Shown in pieces: positions 1 to 6,312 of a stretch of DNA of 7,574 nt. Position 1 is the stretch's first letter. Each line of letters begins with the position of its first letter. The notes beneath the pieces are model-generated. The model did no database searches and was not told the origin of the DNA. It was given only the letters and a program-made list of their open reading frames with translations. The translations under genes were made by a program, and so were the position numbers. The stretch comes from an uncultured Bacteroidota bacterium (GTDB lineage: Bacteria > Bacteroidota > Bacteroidia > NS11-12g > UBA955), in contig CAJBVU010000140.1 of NCBI GenBank assembly GCA_903959115.1, positions 1 through 7,574 on the forward strand, read 5' to 3'.

Positions 1-2016
1 ACTGTCGCGCACTGTGTAAATCGTGCTTCCACTGCCATCAATCACCGAATATTGGCCCATCCAATAATTGCTGGAAAAAGTAGATGTCGCCGCCAATGTC
101 AGCGTATCAGGTCCGCAGTGCGACAAACTACTCGCTTGCTGCAAGCTGTAAATCGTATCAACGGGCAGAACAAAGGTCTTGGACGACATACAACCAGAAT
201 CGTCGCGCAGGGTTAGTTTCAGTGTTGTGGCGCCCGTAAAGTTCATCGAAAGGGTGTCTTTGAGTCCGAACATCGCCTGTCCGTTCACTTCCCAGCTGCA
301 ATAGACTTTTGATTTGAAATTCTTGACGTTGCTCGCAAAGTATACTTTGGAAGAATCCTTAAGGCAAACGGTATTGCGGTTAAGACCAAAGTCCAAGCCT
401 GGCCACAATTTTTTCATATCCAGCGAGTCGATCACCGTTTTGCCGGTGCATTTGCAGGTTGCTGCAACAGGCATCACGAAGCACTTGATAAAGTATTTCT
501 CGGGGAGCAAGCCTGAGTATACCAACTCTTTGGCGGTGCTGGTGAAGATGGCAGGTGCAGAGGGTAATTTCTCGTGGATGGTCCAGGTGACTTTCACTGG
601 CACATCGGTATTTACGGACTTGAGTATACCTTTGAGGTTGTTGCAACCATTGGCCTTTACAGAAATGACCGGAACAATGGGTTTGTGCACATACACTGGC
701 ACCGAACGAGCCGCTTCGCCGCGGGTCCAGTTAGAATCGGCATGCACACGCAAAGTCACAATGCCTGGGGTTGGAGAATAATCGCCCGAACGCGCTACCA
801 CTTTGATCTTGAATGTTGGCGTTGAATTGCCGGTACTGTAGTCTGTAGTTACTGAAGCATCTGGAAAGTTGCCATCCACGGAGGCGGTGTATTTATTCAG
901 CAGTTGAGTTACTTGGGTTTTGATGCTTGTGGTGGATTCATCTCCCTCGCATAAATCGATGGATGCTGGCATCACGAATGTGGGAAATAAGGTTAGATCT
1001 GATTTGTCCATGTACATAACATCATGAGCAGAGTGCATTGCATGATGCAACTCGGTATATCCCAAATACCGCCACTGTCCAGATGCATTTTTTCTGTAAT
1101 GATGGGCTTTCATCGCATACCGACCCAATTGTCTTTCACGTGCTGACGTGAATACAAAATCTCCATTGGCGGGGTTGAAATAAAAACCTTGTGGCGGGGT
1201 AGCATTGGGTTTGGGGGTACAGGTATTTGAACTATCCAAACAGTATGCATAGAAAGGGGCGGCAGCTGAATACCCCTTTTCGTAGGCATTGGTTTTCCCT
1301 GGGATTTCTTCGGGTTTTACCAACTCCATCACCACAGAATCACCGTATTTGCCATAGGCACCATGATTCATATAATTCACAGCCCTGTAAGTATTCAAGT
1401 TGTAGTCAAGCAATTTCGTAAATCCCACATGGGAAAACACTAGGCTTTTCTCATTAGTTGGAAGCTCTTTCAAATAGACCCGGGTCCGAGAAATGGGGTT
1501 TTCGTAATTCCATTGCATACTGAAAGTTTTAACCATTGAATAAGCACCCAAAATACCTCCAGTGTAATTACAATAAAATTCTAAAAAAGGGGAATTTACA
1601 TTTATTTTCGACTTAATGTAATTCGAATTCAAATCAACCGTACATCTGAAGGTATTTTTATAGTGAACGTTCCAAACCACTTGTTTTGTCGTCATCAACT
1701 TGTTTGCGGTATCTTTTTGGGTATAAAAACAGCCATCTAACAATTTTGAGGTGATATTAACATAGTTCTGGGCAGAATCATAAATGCGTAATTCAACGGA
1801 ACTGTCCAGCATAACCCTTTGTTGGTGGTTTTTTGCACTAGACAATGCACCCGACACGGTGGTTAGCAATTGGCAATCAACCTGATATTTCCCATTTCCT
1901 AAAGGTGTAACTTCAACCCAGCCACCCACAGTGTATCCTCCATTAGATTGTGAAAACCCTTGCTGGACACAAAGCATAAAAATCCAAATCCAAAAAGTGC
2001 GTAGTTGTTTGATCAT
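1..2016 (-). CDS. Large secreted Ig/PKD-like multidomain protein, N-terminal 672 residues (3' end outside window)
   Basis: One frame is open from the ATG at 2016 to the window edge with no stop, so this is the 5' part of a longer gene. Residues 1 to about 23 form a signal peptide (MIKQLRTFWIWIF..., ending GFSQ). The part up to roughly residue 230 is beta-rich with scattered cysteines (VDCQL, DGCFY, FRCTV, FYCNY). Around residues 240-320 lies a segment reading GYSAAAPFYAYC, then FNPANGDFVFTSARERQLGRY, then HHYRKNASGQWRYLGYTELH. It resembles the cadherin/Ig-like region near the N-terminus of large Bacteroidota surface proteins that end in a gliding-motility or type IX secretion domain. From about residue 425 to the edge come Ig/PKD-like modules with paired cysteines, one ending LRDDSGC, like the closing strand of SprB/PKD-type repeats. 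I infer a cell-surface or secreted adhesin-like protein passing through Sec and probably the type IX system; the C-terminal signal that would prove this is not visible. The exact role is unknown. Base composition changes strongly along the gene. Confidence 0.85.
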   Translation of the reverse strand, partial: MIKQLRTFWIWIFMLCVQQGFSQSNGGYTVGGWVEVTPLGNGKYQVDCQLLTTVSGALSSAKNHQQRVMLDSSVELRIYDSAQNYVNITSKLLDGCFYTQKDTANKLMTTKQVVWNVHYKNTFRCTVDLNSNYIKSKINVNSPFLEFYCNYTGGILGAYSMVKTFSMQWNYENPISRTRVYLKELPTNEKSLVFSHVGFTKLLDYNLNTYRAVNYMNHGAYGKYGDSVVMELVKPEEIPGKTNAYEKGYSAAAPFYAYCLDSSNTCTPKPNATPPQGFYFNPANGDFVFTSARERQLGRYAMKAHHYRKNASGQWRYLGYTELHHAMHSAHDVMYMDKSDLTLFPTFVMPASIDLCEGDESTTSIKTQVTQLLNKYTASVDGNFPDASVTTDYSTGNSTPTFKIKVVARSGDYSPTPGIVTLRVHADSNWTRGEAARSVPVYVHKPIVPVISVKANGCNNLKGILKSVNTDVPVKVTWTIHEKLPSAPAIFTSTAKELVYSGLLPEKYFIKCFVMPVAATCKCTGKTVIDSLDMKKLWPGLDFGLNRNTVCLKDSSKVYFASNVKNFKSKVYCSWEVNGQAMFGLKDTLSMNFTGATTLKLTLRDDSGCMSSKTFVLPVDTIYSLQQASSLSHCGPDTLTLAATSTFSSNYWMGQYSVIDGSGSTIYTVRDS

Positions 2017-2073
2017 ACGATTAAGACGTTAAATATTTCAATAGTTGCATAAAACATTTCCAATATTGTCATT

Positions 2074-2104
2074 GCAATTTACAATGAATCGCTTTTAAAT
2101 CAAA
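2074..2104 (-). promoter_or_regulatory. Possible promoter of the large secreted protein gene
   Basis: On the minus strand TTTG (2104-2101) is followed after 19 bases by TAAATTGC (2081-2074). This fits the Bacteroidota TTTG-N19..21-TAnnTTTG pattern in spacing, but the -7 box has two mismatches in its last four bases. It lies about 57 bases before the ATG at 2016, leaving room for a 5' UTR of about 50 bases. The -33 box falls inside the loop and arm of the inverted repeat at 2093-2121. Confidence 0.35.
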
Positions 2105-2121
2105 CAATTAATGATTTAAAA
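2093..2121. repeat. Perfect 10+10 inverted repeat between two minus-strand genes
   Basis: TTTTAAATCA (2093-2102) and TGATTTAAAA (2112-2121) are exact reverse complements around a 9-base spacer. The repeat starts 36 bases past the stop of the exported-protein gene and overlaps the possible -33 box of the next gene. With only one G-C pair per arm and no T-tract after it on the minus strand, it is a poor intrinsic terminator. An operator-like binding site is at least as likely. Chance cannot be excluded in such AT-rich DNA. Confidence 0.5.
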
Positions 2122-2157
2122 TATGGCTTTCATTATCCTTGAAGTAGATAGACCCAC

Positions 2158-3372
2158 TCAAAACAAATCAAACACTTCTATCGTGAACAGTAATGCAGAT
2201 TGTATCGAGCGAGGAGAACCAGTGGTTGTTTTCCCTGTATAAATACCAGAGGTGAATCGCACATTTCCCAATTGTTTGTATGATTTCAATACCAGGCCGG
2301 CATGTGGCAACAACGCGCCATCTCTATCGGAAAGAAATCCACCCAACTCAATGCCCTTGACTCTATAATCCTTCACAGCTTTTAAATCGGGCGAAGTATT
2401 CATAGTCCTAAAGCCCAACAATCCCTCATAAAATCCTTTTATTTCCAACTGAGTCTTTTTCATCGCCGAATTATTTTCACCCGAAACAGAATACAGTGTA
2501 CTACCCAAATTGAAATAAAATACTTTCACTGGCAAATCCATTTTATACTTGACCGAAAGTGGAATCCTGCAGCCGATTTGCGTACACACATTGTTACCCA
2601 AAAAACCCACGGATGAATACAAATCCGATAAACCCCGGTCACTTGATGTTACAGCCAAACTAGCAACCGACAGTGTGTCGTCATTATTAATGACCAAATT
2701 ATACGCAAATGCATACTGCAACACTCGAGGCTTTGTGAAAAATTCGCCCTTGGAAGCTTGTAGATAGGTATTTCTCATTAGTTTCTTAAAAACACGATAA
2801 TCAAAATTAAAAATAGAACTTGAAGCAGAAAGTGGTGGTCTAATCGAATCTAAATCACCTACAATATCAGTCTCCAAAGTTTGTGCACTCAAATCCCAGC
2901 GTTCAACCATCTTTTGTAATTTGTATGCATGGCCGGGCTGCTCCAAATAGATCGACAATTTCATCTTGTATCGATCATCGTACAGATAAATAACATTATT
3001 GGCCAAACTATCTCTATTTTTATCTAATTCCTCTTGAAGGTCAAAACCAGCCGCCAAAAATTCCGGATTTTCAACGGTGAGTTTTCGCTGATCATTTGGA
3101 AAAATCATATAGTGAATTTTTACCGGTGACGACAGTGAATCGATCACAATCCCACCCGATTCAACATCCGACATAAACTGCTTCAAAACAGGAATGAACG
3201 AATCATATCTTAGAATATTATCGAAAGAATGTGATTCGAATTTTACGCGATCCATTCCACCAATCCCCCAGCTCGCTGCGGCTTTCAGTGATTTCATTTC
3301 AAACTTTTGAGCCGAAGCAACACTGGCCAATGCACAGGTCGCAACCACGAGAAATATGTGTTTTAATTTCAT
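2158..3372 (-). CDS. Exported protein of unknown function, possible outer-membrane beta-barrel, third gene of the sigma operon
   Basis: The 404-residue product starts with a clear signal peptide (MKLKHIFLVVATCALASVASA, cleavage expected after ASA at residue 21). I recognise no family. The mature protein has no long hydrophobic helix. It mixes charged helical stretches (about residues 95-170) with a second half rich in alternating hydrophobic/polar strands and short G/D/N turns, and it ends LLFTIEVFDLF with a terminal phenylalanine. A C-terminal aromatic residue and amphipathic strands are usual for outer-membrane beta-barrels, so that is my best guess; a soluble periplasmic protein is possible. 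The ATG at 3372 is 3 bases after the stop of the anti-sigma-like gene, which indicates co-transcription and perhaps coupled translation. Its place behind a sigma/anti-sigma pair suggests that it feeds a signal to that pair or is an autoregulated output; this is inference. Confidence 0.8.
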   Translation of the reverse strand: MKLKHIFLVVATCALASVASAQKFEMKSLKAAASWGIGGMDRVKFESHSFDNILRYDSFIPVLKQFMSDVESGGIVIDSLSSPVKIHYMIFPNDQRKLTVENPEFLAAGFDLQEELDKNRDSLANNVIYLYDDRYKMKLSIYLEQPGHAYKLQKMVERWDLSAQTLETDIVGDLDSIRPPLSASSSIFNFDYRVFKKLMRNTYLQASKGEFFTKPRVLQYAFAYNLVINNDDTLSVASLAVTSSDRGLSDLYSSVGFLGNNVCTQIGCRIPLSVKYKMDLPVKVFYFNLGSTLYSVSGENNSAMKKTQLEIKGFYEGLLGFRTMNTSPDLKAVKDYRVKGIELGGFLSDRDGALLPHAGLVLKSYKQLGNVRFTSGIYTGKTTTGSPRSIQSALLFTIEVFDLF

Positions 3373-3375
3373 GTT

Positions 3376-4053
3376 TTACTGGGGTTTTATATATTGGATA
3401 AATTGTTGTTGATTTGGACTGGCTACGATTTTAAACTGACCATCGCGAAACACGAAAAATTCAATGTTTGGGGGTGATTTCTTTGCCTGTACAGACGGTT
3501 TCTTAGGCTGAAATTCAAATTGCTTGAAGCGCTGCTTTTTCTCAAACAATGGCGGCTTTGACACAGCAATGGATTCACTCATCCGAGGCCCTTGGGTTGT
3601 TTGGGTATCCAGGTTGGCATTCAGAAACCCATCCGCTGCGGGTAATTCTTGCGGTATTTGCCGAACATGCTTGGCCTTGGCATGATGGCGGATGCCTTTC
3701 GGCAGGCCTCTCGACTTTTGCGATTGCGCTACGCGGCTTTGCATCACGGGCTTCAACGTCTTTTGTCGAACATTTGCACTGGCCGAAATGCTCGGCGATT
3801 GATGCTTTCGTTGCTGCAGAGCCCACCAATAAACACTACTCACCGATACCAACAATATGAGGATGGCTGCGACCTTTTTTTTGAGGAAAAGTCCCAGCAA
3901 TACAGACCGATAAGTGTTTGAATTTTTGCTGGACAACTGAAATCGCCCTACTGCATTTTGCACCAACTTCCGCTGCGTTTTCACGTTGTCTTGAAAACCT
4001 TCAGGATACTGCTCAAGCGCCTCCAAATGTGCGAATTCTTGCTTATTTCTCAT
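3376..4053 (-). CDS. Probable membrane-anchored anti-sigma factor (no zinc motif)
   Basis: I place the start at the ATG at 4053 (MRNKQEF..., 225 residues), which overlaps the sigma stop by 11 bases. An in-frame ATG at 4083 would add ten residues but overlap the sigma gene by 41 bases. Residues 1-60 are hydrophilic and expected in the cytoplasm, about 61-79 form one transmembrane helix (VAAILILLVSVSSVYWWAL), and about 80-225 would be periplasmic. The outer part is strongly basic, rich in Q, S and P, and low in predicted order until a short beta-like end (IEFFVFRDGQFKIV). This topology, directly after an ECF sigma gene, is what membrane anti-sigma factors look like. The HxxxCxxC motif of zinc-binding anti-sigma domains is absent; the protein has no cysteine. 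The assignment therefore rests on position and topology, not on a recognised domain. Confidence 0.7.
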   Translation of the reverse strand: MRNKQEFAHLEALEQYPEGFQDNVKTQRKLVQNAVGRFQLSSKNSNTYRSVLLGLFLKKKVAAILILLVSVSSVYWWALQQRKHQSPSISASANVRQKTLKPVMQSRVAQSQKSRGLPKGIRHHAKAKHVRQIPQELPAADGFLNANLDTQTTQGPRMSESIAVSKPPLFEKKQRFKQFEFQPKKPSVQAKKSPPNIEFFVFRDGQFKIVASPNQQQFIQYIKPQ

Positions 4054-4603
4054 AGGATTTTGAACGATTATTTTGTGCGTCAAGTACTTTCACCAAGCGC
4101 AGCCTCGCCTTGCGATATTGTGATTTACTGGTAGACTCAGAAATTTCAAGCATTTGGGCAATCTCGGCATGTGAAAACCCTTCCACCGCGAACAAATTGA
4201 ATACAGTGCGATAGCCCTCCGGTAGATCCGATACCCATCGCAACAAAGTGATCGCATCGATATGAGAAAAATCCTCAGACCAAGGCTCCTCCTCTTCAGA
4301 CAGATCTTGTAGCGATTGCAAATTGAAATTGTTTCGCATACGCAGAATCCCGAGGCATTCATTGACACAGATTTTCTTGATCCATGCGTAAAAGCTCAAT
4401 GGGTGTTGATATTGAAAAGTCGACAATCGCTCAAGTACCTTCATCCACGACACCATCACCACGTCTTGGGCATCTTCAGAATTACCCAAATAGCGGTAAC
4501 TCAAGCTCACCAAAGAAGGATGTAATCGCTGAAATACATCCCCTACAACATCCGATTTTTGGGATTGGCAGGCGATGATTTCGTGAAGTTGCACTTGGCG
4601 CAT
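4043..4603 (-). CDS. ECF-type RNA polymerase sigma factor
   Basis: This 186-residue protein has the two conserved ECF domains and nothing else. Region 2 spans about residues 22-90, with SYRYLGNSEDAQDVVMVSWM for core binding and -10 recognition, then FYAWIKKICVNECLGILR. After an acidic linker (SEEEEPWSEDF, about 102-112), region 4 spans about 117-171, with LPEGYRTVFNLFAVEGFSHA, the helix-turn-helix AEIAQMLEISESTSKSQYRK, and ARLRL. The STSKSQ-x-x-KARLRL ending is typical of Bacteroidota ECF sigma factors. It would direct core RNA polymerase to a small set of promoters, held in check by the membrane protein encoded by the overlapping next gene. ECF operons are commonly autoregulated, but I could not identify its promoter with confidence; a TATTTG at 4631-4626 lacks a good upstream partner. 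No specific sigma family number or inducing signal can be given from sequence alone. Confidence 0.95.
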   Translation of the reverse strand: MRQVQLHEIIACQSQKSDVVGDVFQRLHPSLVSLSYRYLGNSEDAQDVVMVSWMKVLERLSTFQYQHPLSFYAWIKKICVNECLGILRMRNNFNLQSLQDLSEEEEPWSEDFSHIDAITLLRWVSDLPEGYRTVFNLFAVEGFSHAEIAQMLEISESTSKSQYRKARLRLVKVLDAQNNRSKSYEK

Positions 4604-4672
4604 ATAAACAGATAATGCAACTTAGCACAAATAGTTGCCTCGTTCAGTGAAAAAAATAGATTCATAAAGCGA

Positions 4673-4900
4673 TTGATAATACCACCCTTCGCATTTTGTG
4701 GTTCTTTTTCTTTCATTGTAAGCAATTTATGGTTTAAAAGTATCACTTTATTCATTAACACTTATGTCCGCTTTTTGCTGTTGATTCAGCGGTTCTTGGG
4801 TTTTGTACTTTTTTTCTATTTATTGGAAGTCACAATAATTCAGGCATTGAAAAAATTCAAAAAGTGGGAAGCCGATGAAATGGCGCAAAAGGAAAAATAG
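4673..4900 (+). CDS. Doubtful small membrane protein or gene remnant
   Basis: The frame encodes up to 75 residues from a TTG codon; it has no ATG start, and other TTG codons inside it (for example near 4777) are equally possible. The first part is hydrophobic (RFLGFVLFFYLLEVTIIQAL) and the end is strongly charged and coding-like (KKFKKWEADEMAQKEK), which suits a small membrane protein with a cytoplasmic tail or the 3' remnant of a lost gene. Phe/Leu/Ile-rich translation is also what random AT-rich DNA gives. I recognise no family. Confidence 0.22.
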   Translation: MIIPPFAFCGSFSFIVSNLWFKSITLFINTYVRFLLLIQRFLGFVLFFYLLEVTIIQALKKFKKWEADEMAQKEK

Positions 4901-4941
4901 CACTACCCTATTTTCATTCTGCATAATCTATTTTGATCAAA

Positions 4942-4949
4942 TAATATTG
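4942..4949 (+). promoter_or_regulatory. Weak -7-like box upstream of the thioredoxin-like gene
   Basis: TAATATTG differs from TAnnTTTG at one position and lies about 48 bases before the GTG start. No good -33 TTTG is present at 19-21 bases upstream; TTCTG at 20 bases is the nearest approach. It overlaps the first two bases of the dyad at 4948-4963. Confidence 0.22.
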
Positions 4950-4963
4950 ATAGATTTCTATCA
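4948..4963. promoter_or_regulatory. Operator-like 7+7 dyad before the thioredoxin-like gene
   Basis: TGATAGA (4948-4954) and TCTATCA (4957-4963) are exact reverse complements separated by TT, giving a compact 16-base dyad. The size and tight spacer fit a dimeric regulator site better than an RNA hairpin, since a 2-base loop cannot form without opening pairs. It sits where transcription would begin, 34 bases before the start codon. Confidence 0.35.
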
Positions 4964-4997
4964 TTTTTAAGTTATTTTTTTTACTTTAATTCGCGGT

Positions 4998-6167
4998 GTG
5001 AAGCATTTTTACACTTTCCTTTTGAGCATAATCTGTTTATCCGCGGCGGGATATTCACAAATTGACACCACCAAAACCCACGCTTTTCCTGGGTTCAACA
5101 ACTGGGACGATATCGTAGCAAAGGCCACCGCGGACAATAAATACATCATGGTGGATTTGTCTACCGAATGGTGCTACTGGTGCAAAGTCATGGACAAAAA
5201 CCAGTTCAGGGATTCTGAGATCTTGGCGCTGATGAATCCCAAGCTAAATTCCTACATGTTGGATGCGGAAAAAGATTCCATCGGACAGTTATTGAAATTG
5301 AAATTCGGCATTGCATCATACCCTTCCTTCCTATTCTTTACTCCCCAAGGCGAATTCCTGGAAACTTGGGCTGGATCCATGCCCAAGGAATACTGGATCC
5401 AGTACATTAAAGACAGCGTCGACAAGGTTCCAATCCCCAGACCTGGCATTCCATCAGGATTAAAATTCGAGTGGCCAGCATTCGTTCAAAGGGAGCTCAA
5501 AGCTCAATTCAAAAAGAGCGCGCCTAGCGAAGAGGAATTGAGTCAGTTCTTTGCCCAATGCGATTATAAGAAGTTCACAGATTTCAACATTTGCAGATTC
5601 TACCCCAGCGATGTGCCTGATGAGTTATTGGAAAAGATGATTCAAGACAGGTCTTGGCTTGATGCCAATTACGGCGTGGACATAAGTAAGGATGTGATAG
5701 AAACTTCTATCAATTGGAAAGGCTATCGTCAAACTCAAGATAAAAATTGGGTAAAAGCGAGCGGATACATCAATCGCTATGCATCGTTATTCCCTGAAAA
5801 CGCTTGGGAATTATTCCATGTTCAATTGTTCTATTTCGAAAACAAAGTTGAGGTTGATAGCATCATTCAGCTTGCGTTACAGTACGATAGCTTCGTATAC
5901 GACCATACATCCGACAAATTGGTTGAATTCCTTATCGAGAATGGCAAAACAGAATCCCATTTCAAGCAAGCGAACCTTTGGAACAGCAGGGAACTAAAAA
6001 AGGAAGTCAACTTCCAGCGCGCCAAGCATCAAGTTCAAATCGCGGTGAAGCTATCAGATCTAAATCAAGCAAAAGTGTGGGCCAAAGTAGTTATGGAACA
6101 AGCCTCGAAAGAAGGGGTAAAATTGGCTACAGAGGACAATTGGATCGTTATTCTATCCAAGGGCTAA
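4998..6167 (+). CDS. Exported thioredoxin-fold protein with long C-terminal helical region
   Basis: The 389-residue protein begins at GTG (4998), chosen because it gives a complete signal peptide (MKHFYTFLLSIICLSAAGYS, cleavage near Q21) and no in-frame ATG precedes it. Residues about 33-140 are a thioredoxin-like domain of the Thioredoxin_7/DsbD-gamma type: VDLSTEWCYWCKVMD with redox cysteines C59 and C62, then FGIASYPSFLFF with the expected cis-proline at P109, then GEFLETWAGS. Both catalytic cysteines and the proline are present, so it is probably active as a periplasmic thiol-disulfide reductase or isomerase, though the partner is unknown. Residues about 150-389 are mostly helical, with a TPR-like tail (RAKHQVQIAVKLSDLNQAKV), and could bind a substrate. 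No lipobox is seen, so it should be soluble. It appears to be transcribed alone: the next gene has its own promoter. Confidence 0.9.
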   Translation: MKHFYTFLLSIICLSAAGYSQIDTTKTHAFPGFNNWDDIVAKATADNKYIMVDLSTEWCYWCKVMDKNQFRDSEILALMNPKLNSYMLDAEKDSIGQLLKLKFGIASYPSFLFFTPQGEFLETWAGSMPKEYWIQYIKDSVDKVPIPRPGIPSGLKFEWPAFVQRELKAQFKKSAPSEEELSQFFAQCDYKKFTDFNICRFYPSDVPDELLEKMIQDRSWLDANYGVDISKDVIETSINWKGYRQTQDKNWVKASGYINRYASLFPENAWELFHVQLFYFENKVEVDSIIQLALQYDSFVYDHTSDKLVEFLIENGKTESHFKQANLWNSRELKKEVNFQRAKHQVQIAVKLSDLNQAKVWAKVVMEQASKEGVKLATEDNWIVILSKG

Positions 6168-6312
6168 CAATTATAAAATTGCGGTGCTTTCATGGCGAGC
6201 AATACAAAAGGCGTATACAGTTGAACCCACTAACTTCTTGATCAACAAATCAGTTGATTGGATTATTGTAGTTTAATTGTTAAGTTTGTTAAAACAGTTC
6301 AATATCAGAAAA
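6168..6312 (+). other. Intergenic region with short dyads before the lipoprotein gene
   Basis: The 145 bases after the thioredoxin-like gene contain no T-tract hairpin. ATCAAC (6241-6246) and GTTGAT (6253-6258) form a 6+6 inverted repeat, and nested within the same stretch are the palindromes TTGATCAA (6238-6245) and AATCA-GT-TGATT (6248-6259). These elements abut or overlap the -33 box of the next promoter, so they could be an operator; as a terminator they lack a following T-run. Confidence 0.35.
6258..6288 (+). promoter_or_regulatory. Bacteroidota-type promoter of the lipocalin-like lipoprotein gene
   Basis: TTG (6258-6260) is followed after 20 bases by TAAGTTTG (6281-6288), a full match to the TAnnTTTG -7 consensus of Bacteroidota sigma-A promoters. 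The box ends 24 bases before the ATG at 6313, leaving a short leader. This is the best promoter match in the window. Confidence 0.65.

Larger units (their letters stand above)
4604..4997. other. Divergent intergenic region between the sigma operon and the thioredoxin-like gene
   Basis: These 394 AT-rich bases must hold the promoters for both flanking units. I see no strong TAnnTTTG box for the sigma gene. The plus-strand end contains a dyad at 4948-4963 beside a weak TAATATTG box (4942-4949). A plus-strand frame without an ATG (4673-4900) and an overlapping minus-strand frame running into the sigma gene (4716-4543) are the only reading frames of note; neither is convincing. No RNA gene or mobile-element end was recognised. 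Confidence 0.6.

Noticed and set aside
314..825. Plus-strand frames of 155 and 83 residues (314-781 and 574-825)
   Set aside because: They lie antisense inside the continuous minus-strand frame of the large secreted protein, whose signal peptide and Ig-like modules are far more convincing.
3549..3921. Several overlapping long frames on both strands within the anti-sigma candidate (103, 90 and 84 residues)
   Set aside because: The region is locally GC-richer, which removes chance stops. None has a recognisable domain or a sensible start context, while the chosen frame has a membrane helix and fits the operon spacing.
4054..4083. Upstream ATG at 4083 as the start of the anti-sigma candidate
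   Set aside because: It would give a 41-base overlap with the sigma gene; the ATG at 4053 gives the common short overlap and a typical hydrophilic N-terminus.
4543..4716. Minus-strand frame of 57 residues beginning MKEKEPQNAKGGIINRF upstream of the sigma gene
   Set aside because: The N-terminus looks plausible, but the frame overlaps the sigma start by 61 bases and its C-terminal part is only a shifted reading of sigma codons. A short leader peptide cannot be fully excluded.
5978..6241. Plus-strand frame of 87 residues overlapping the end of the thioredoxin-like gene
   Set aside because: It is an out-of-frame reading of the C-terminal coding region with no family features and no upstream signals.
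6277..6312. TTG at 6277 as the start of the lipoprotein
   Set aside because: It would place 12 residues before the lipoprotein signal and put the start codon within the -7 region of the promoter.
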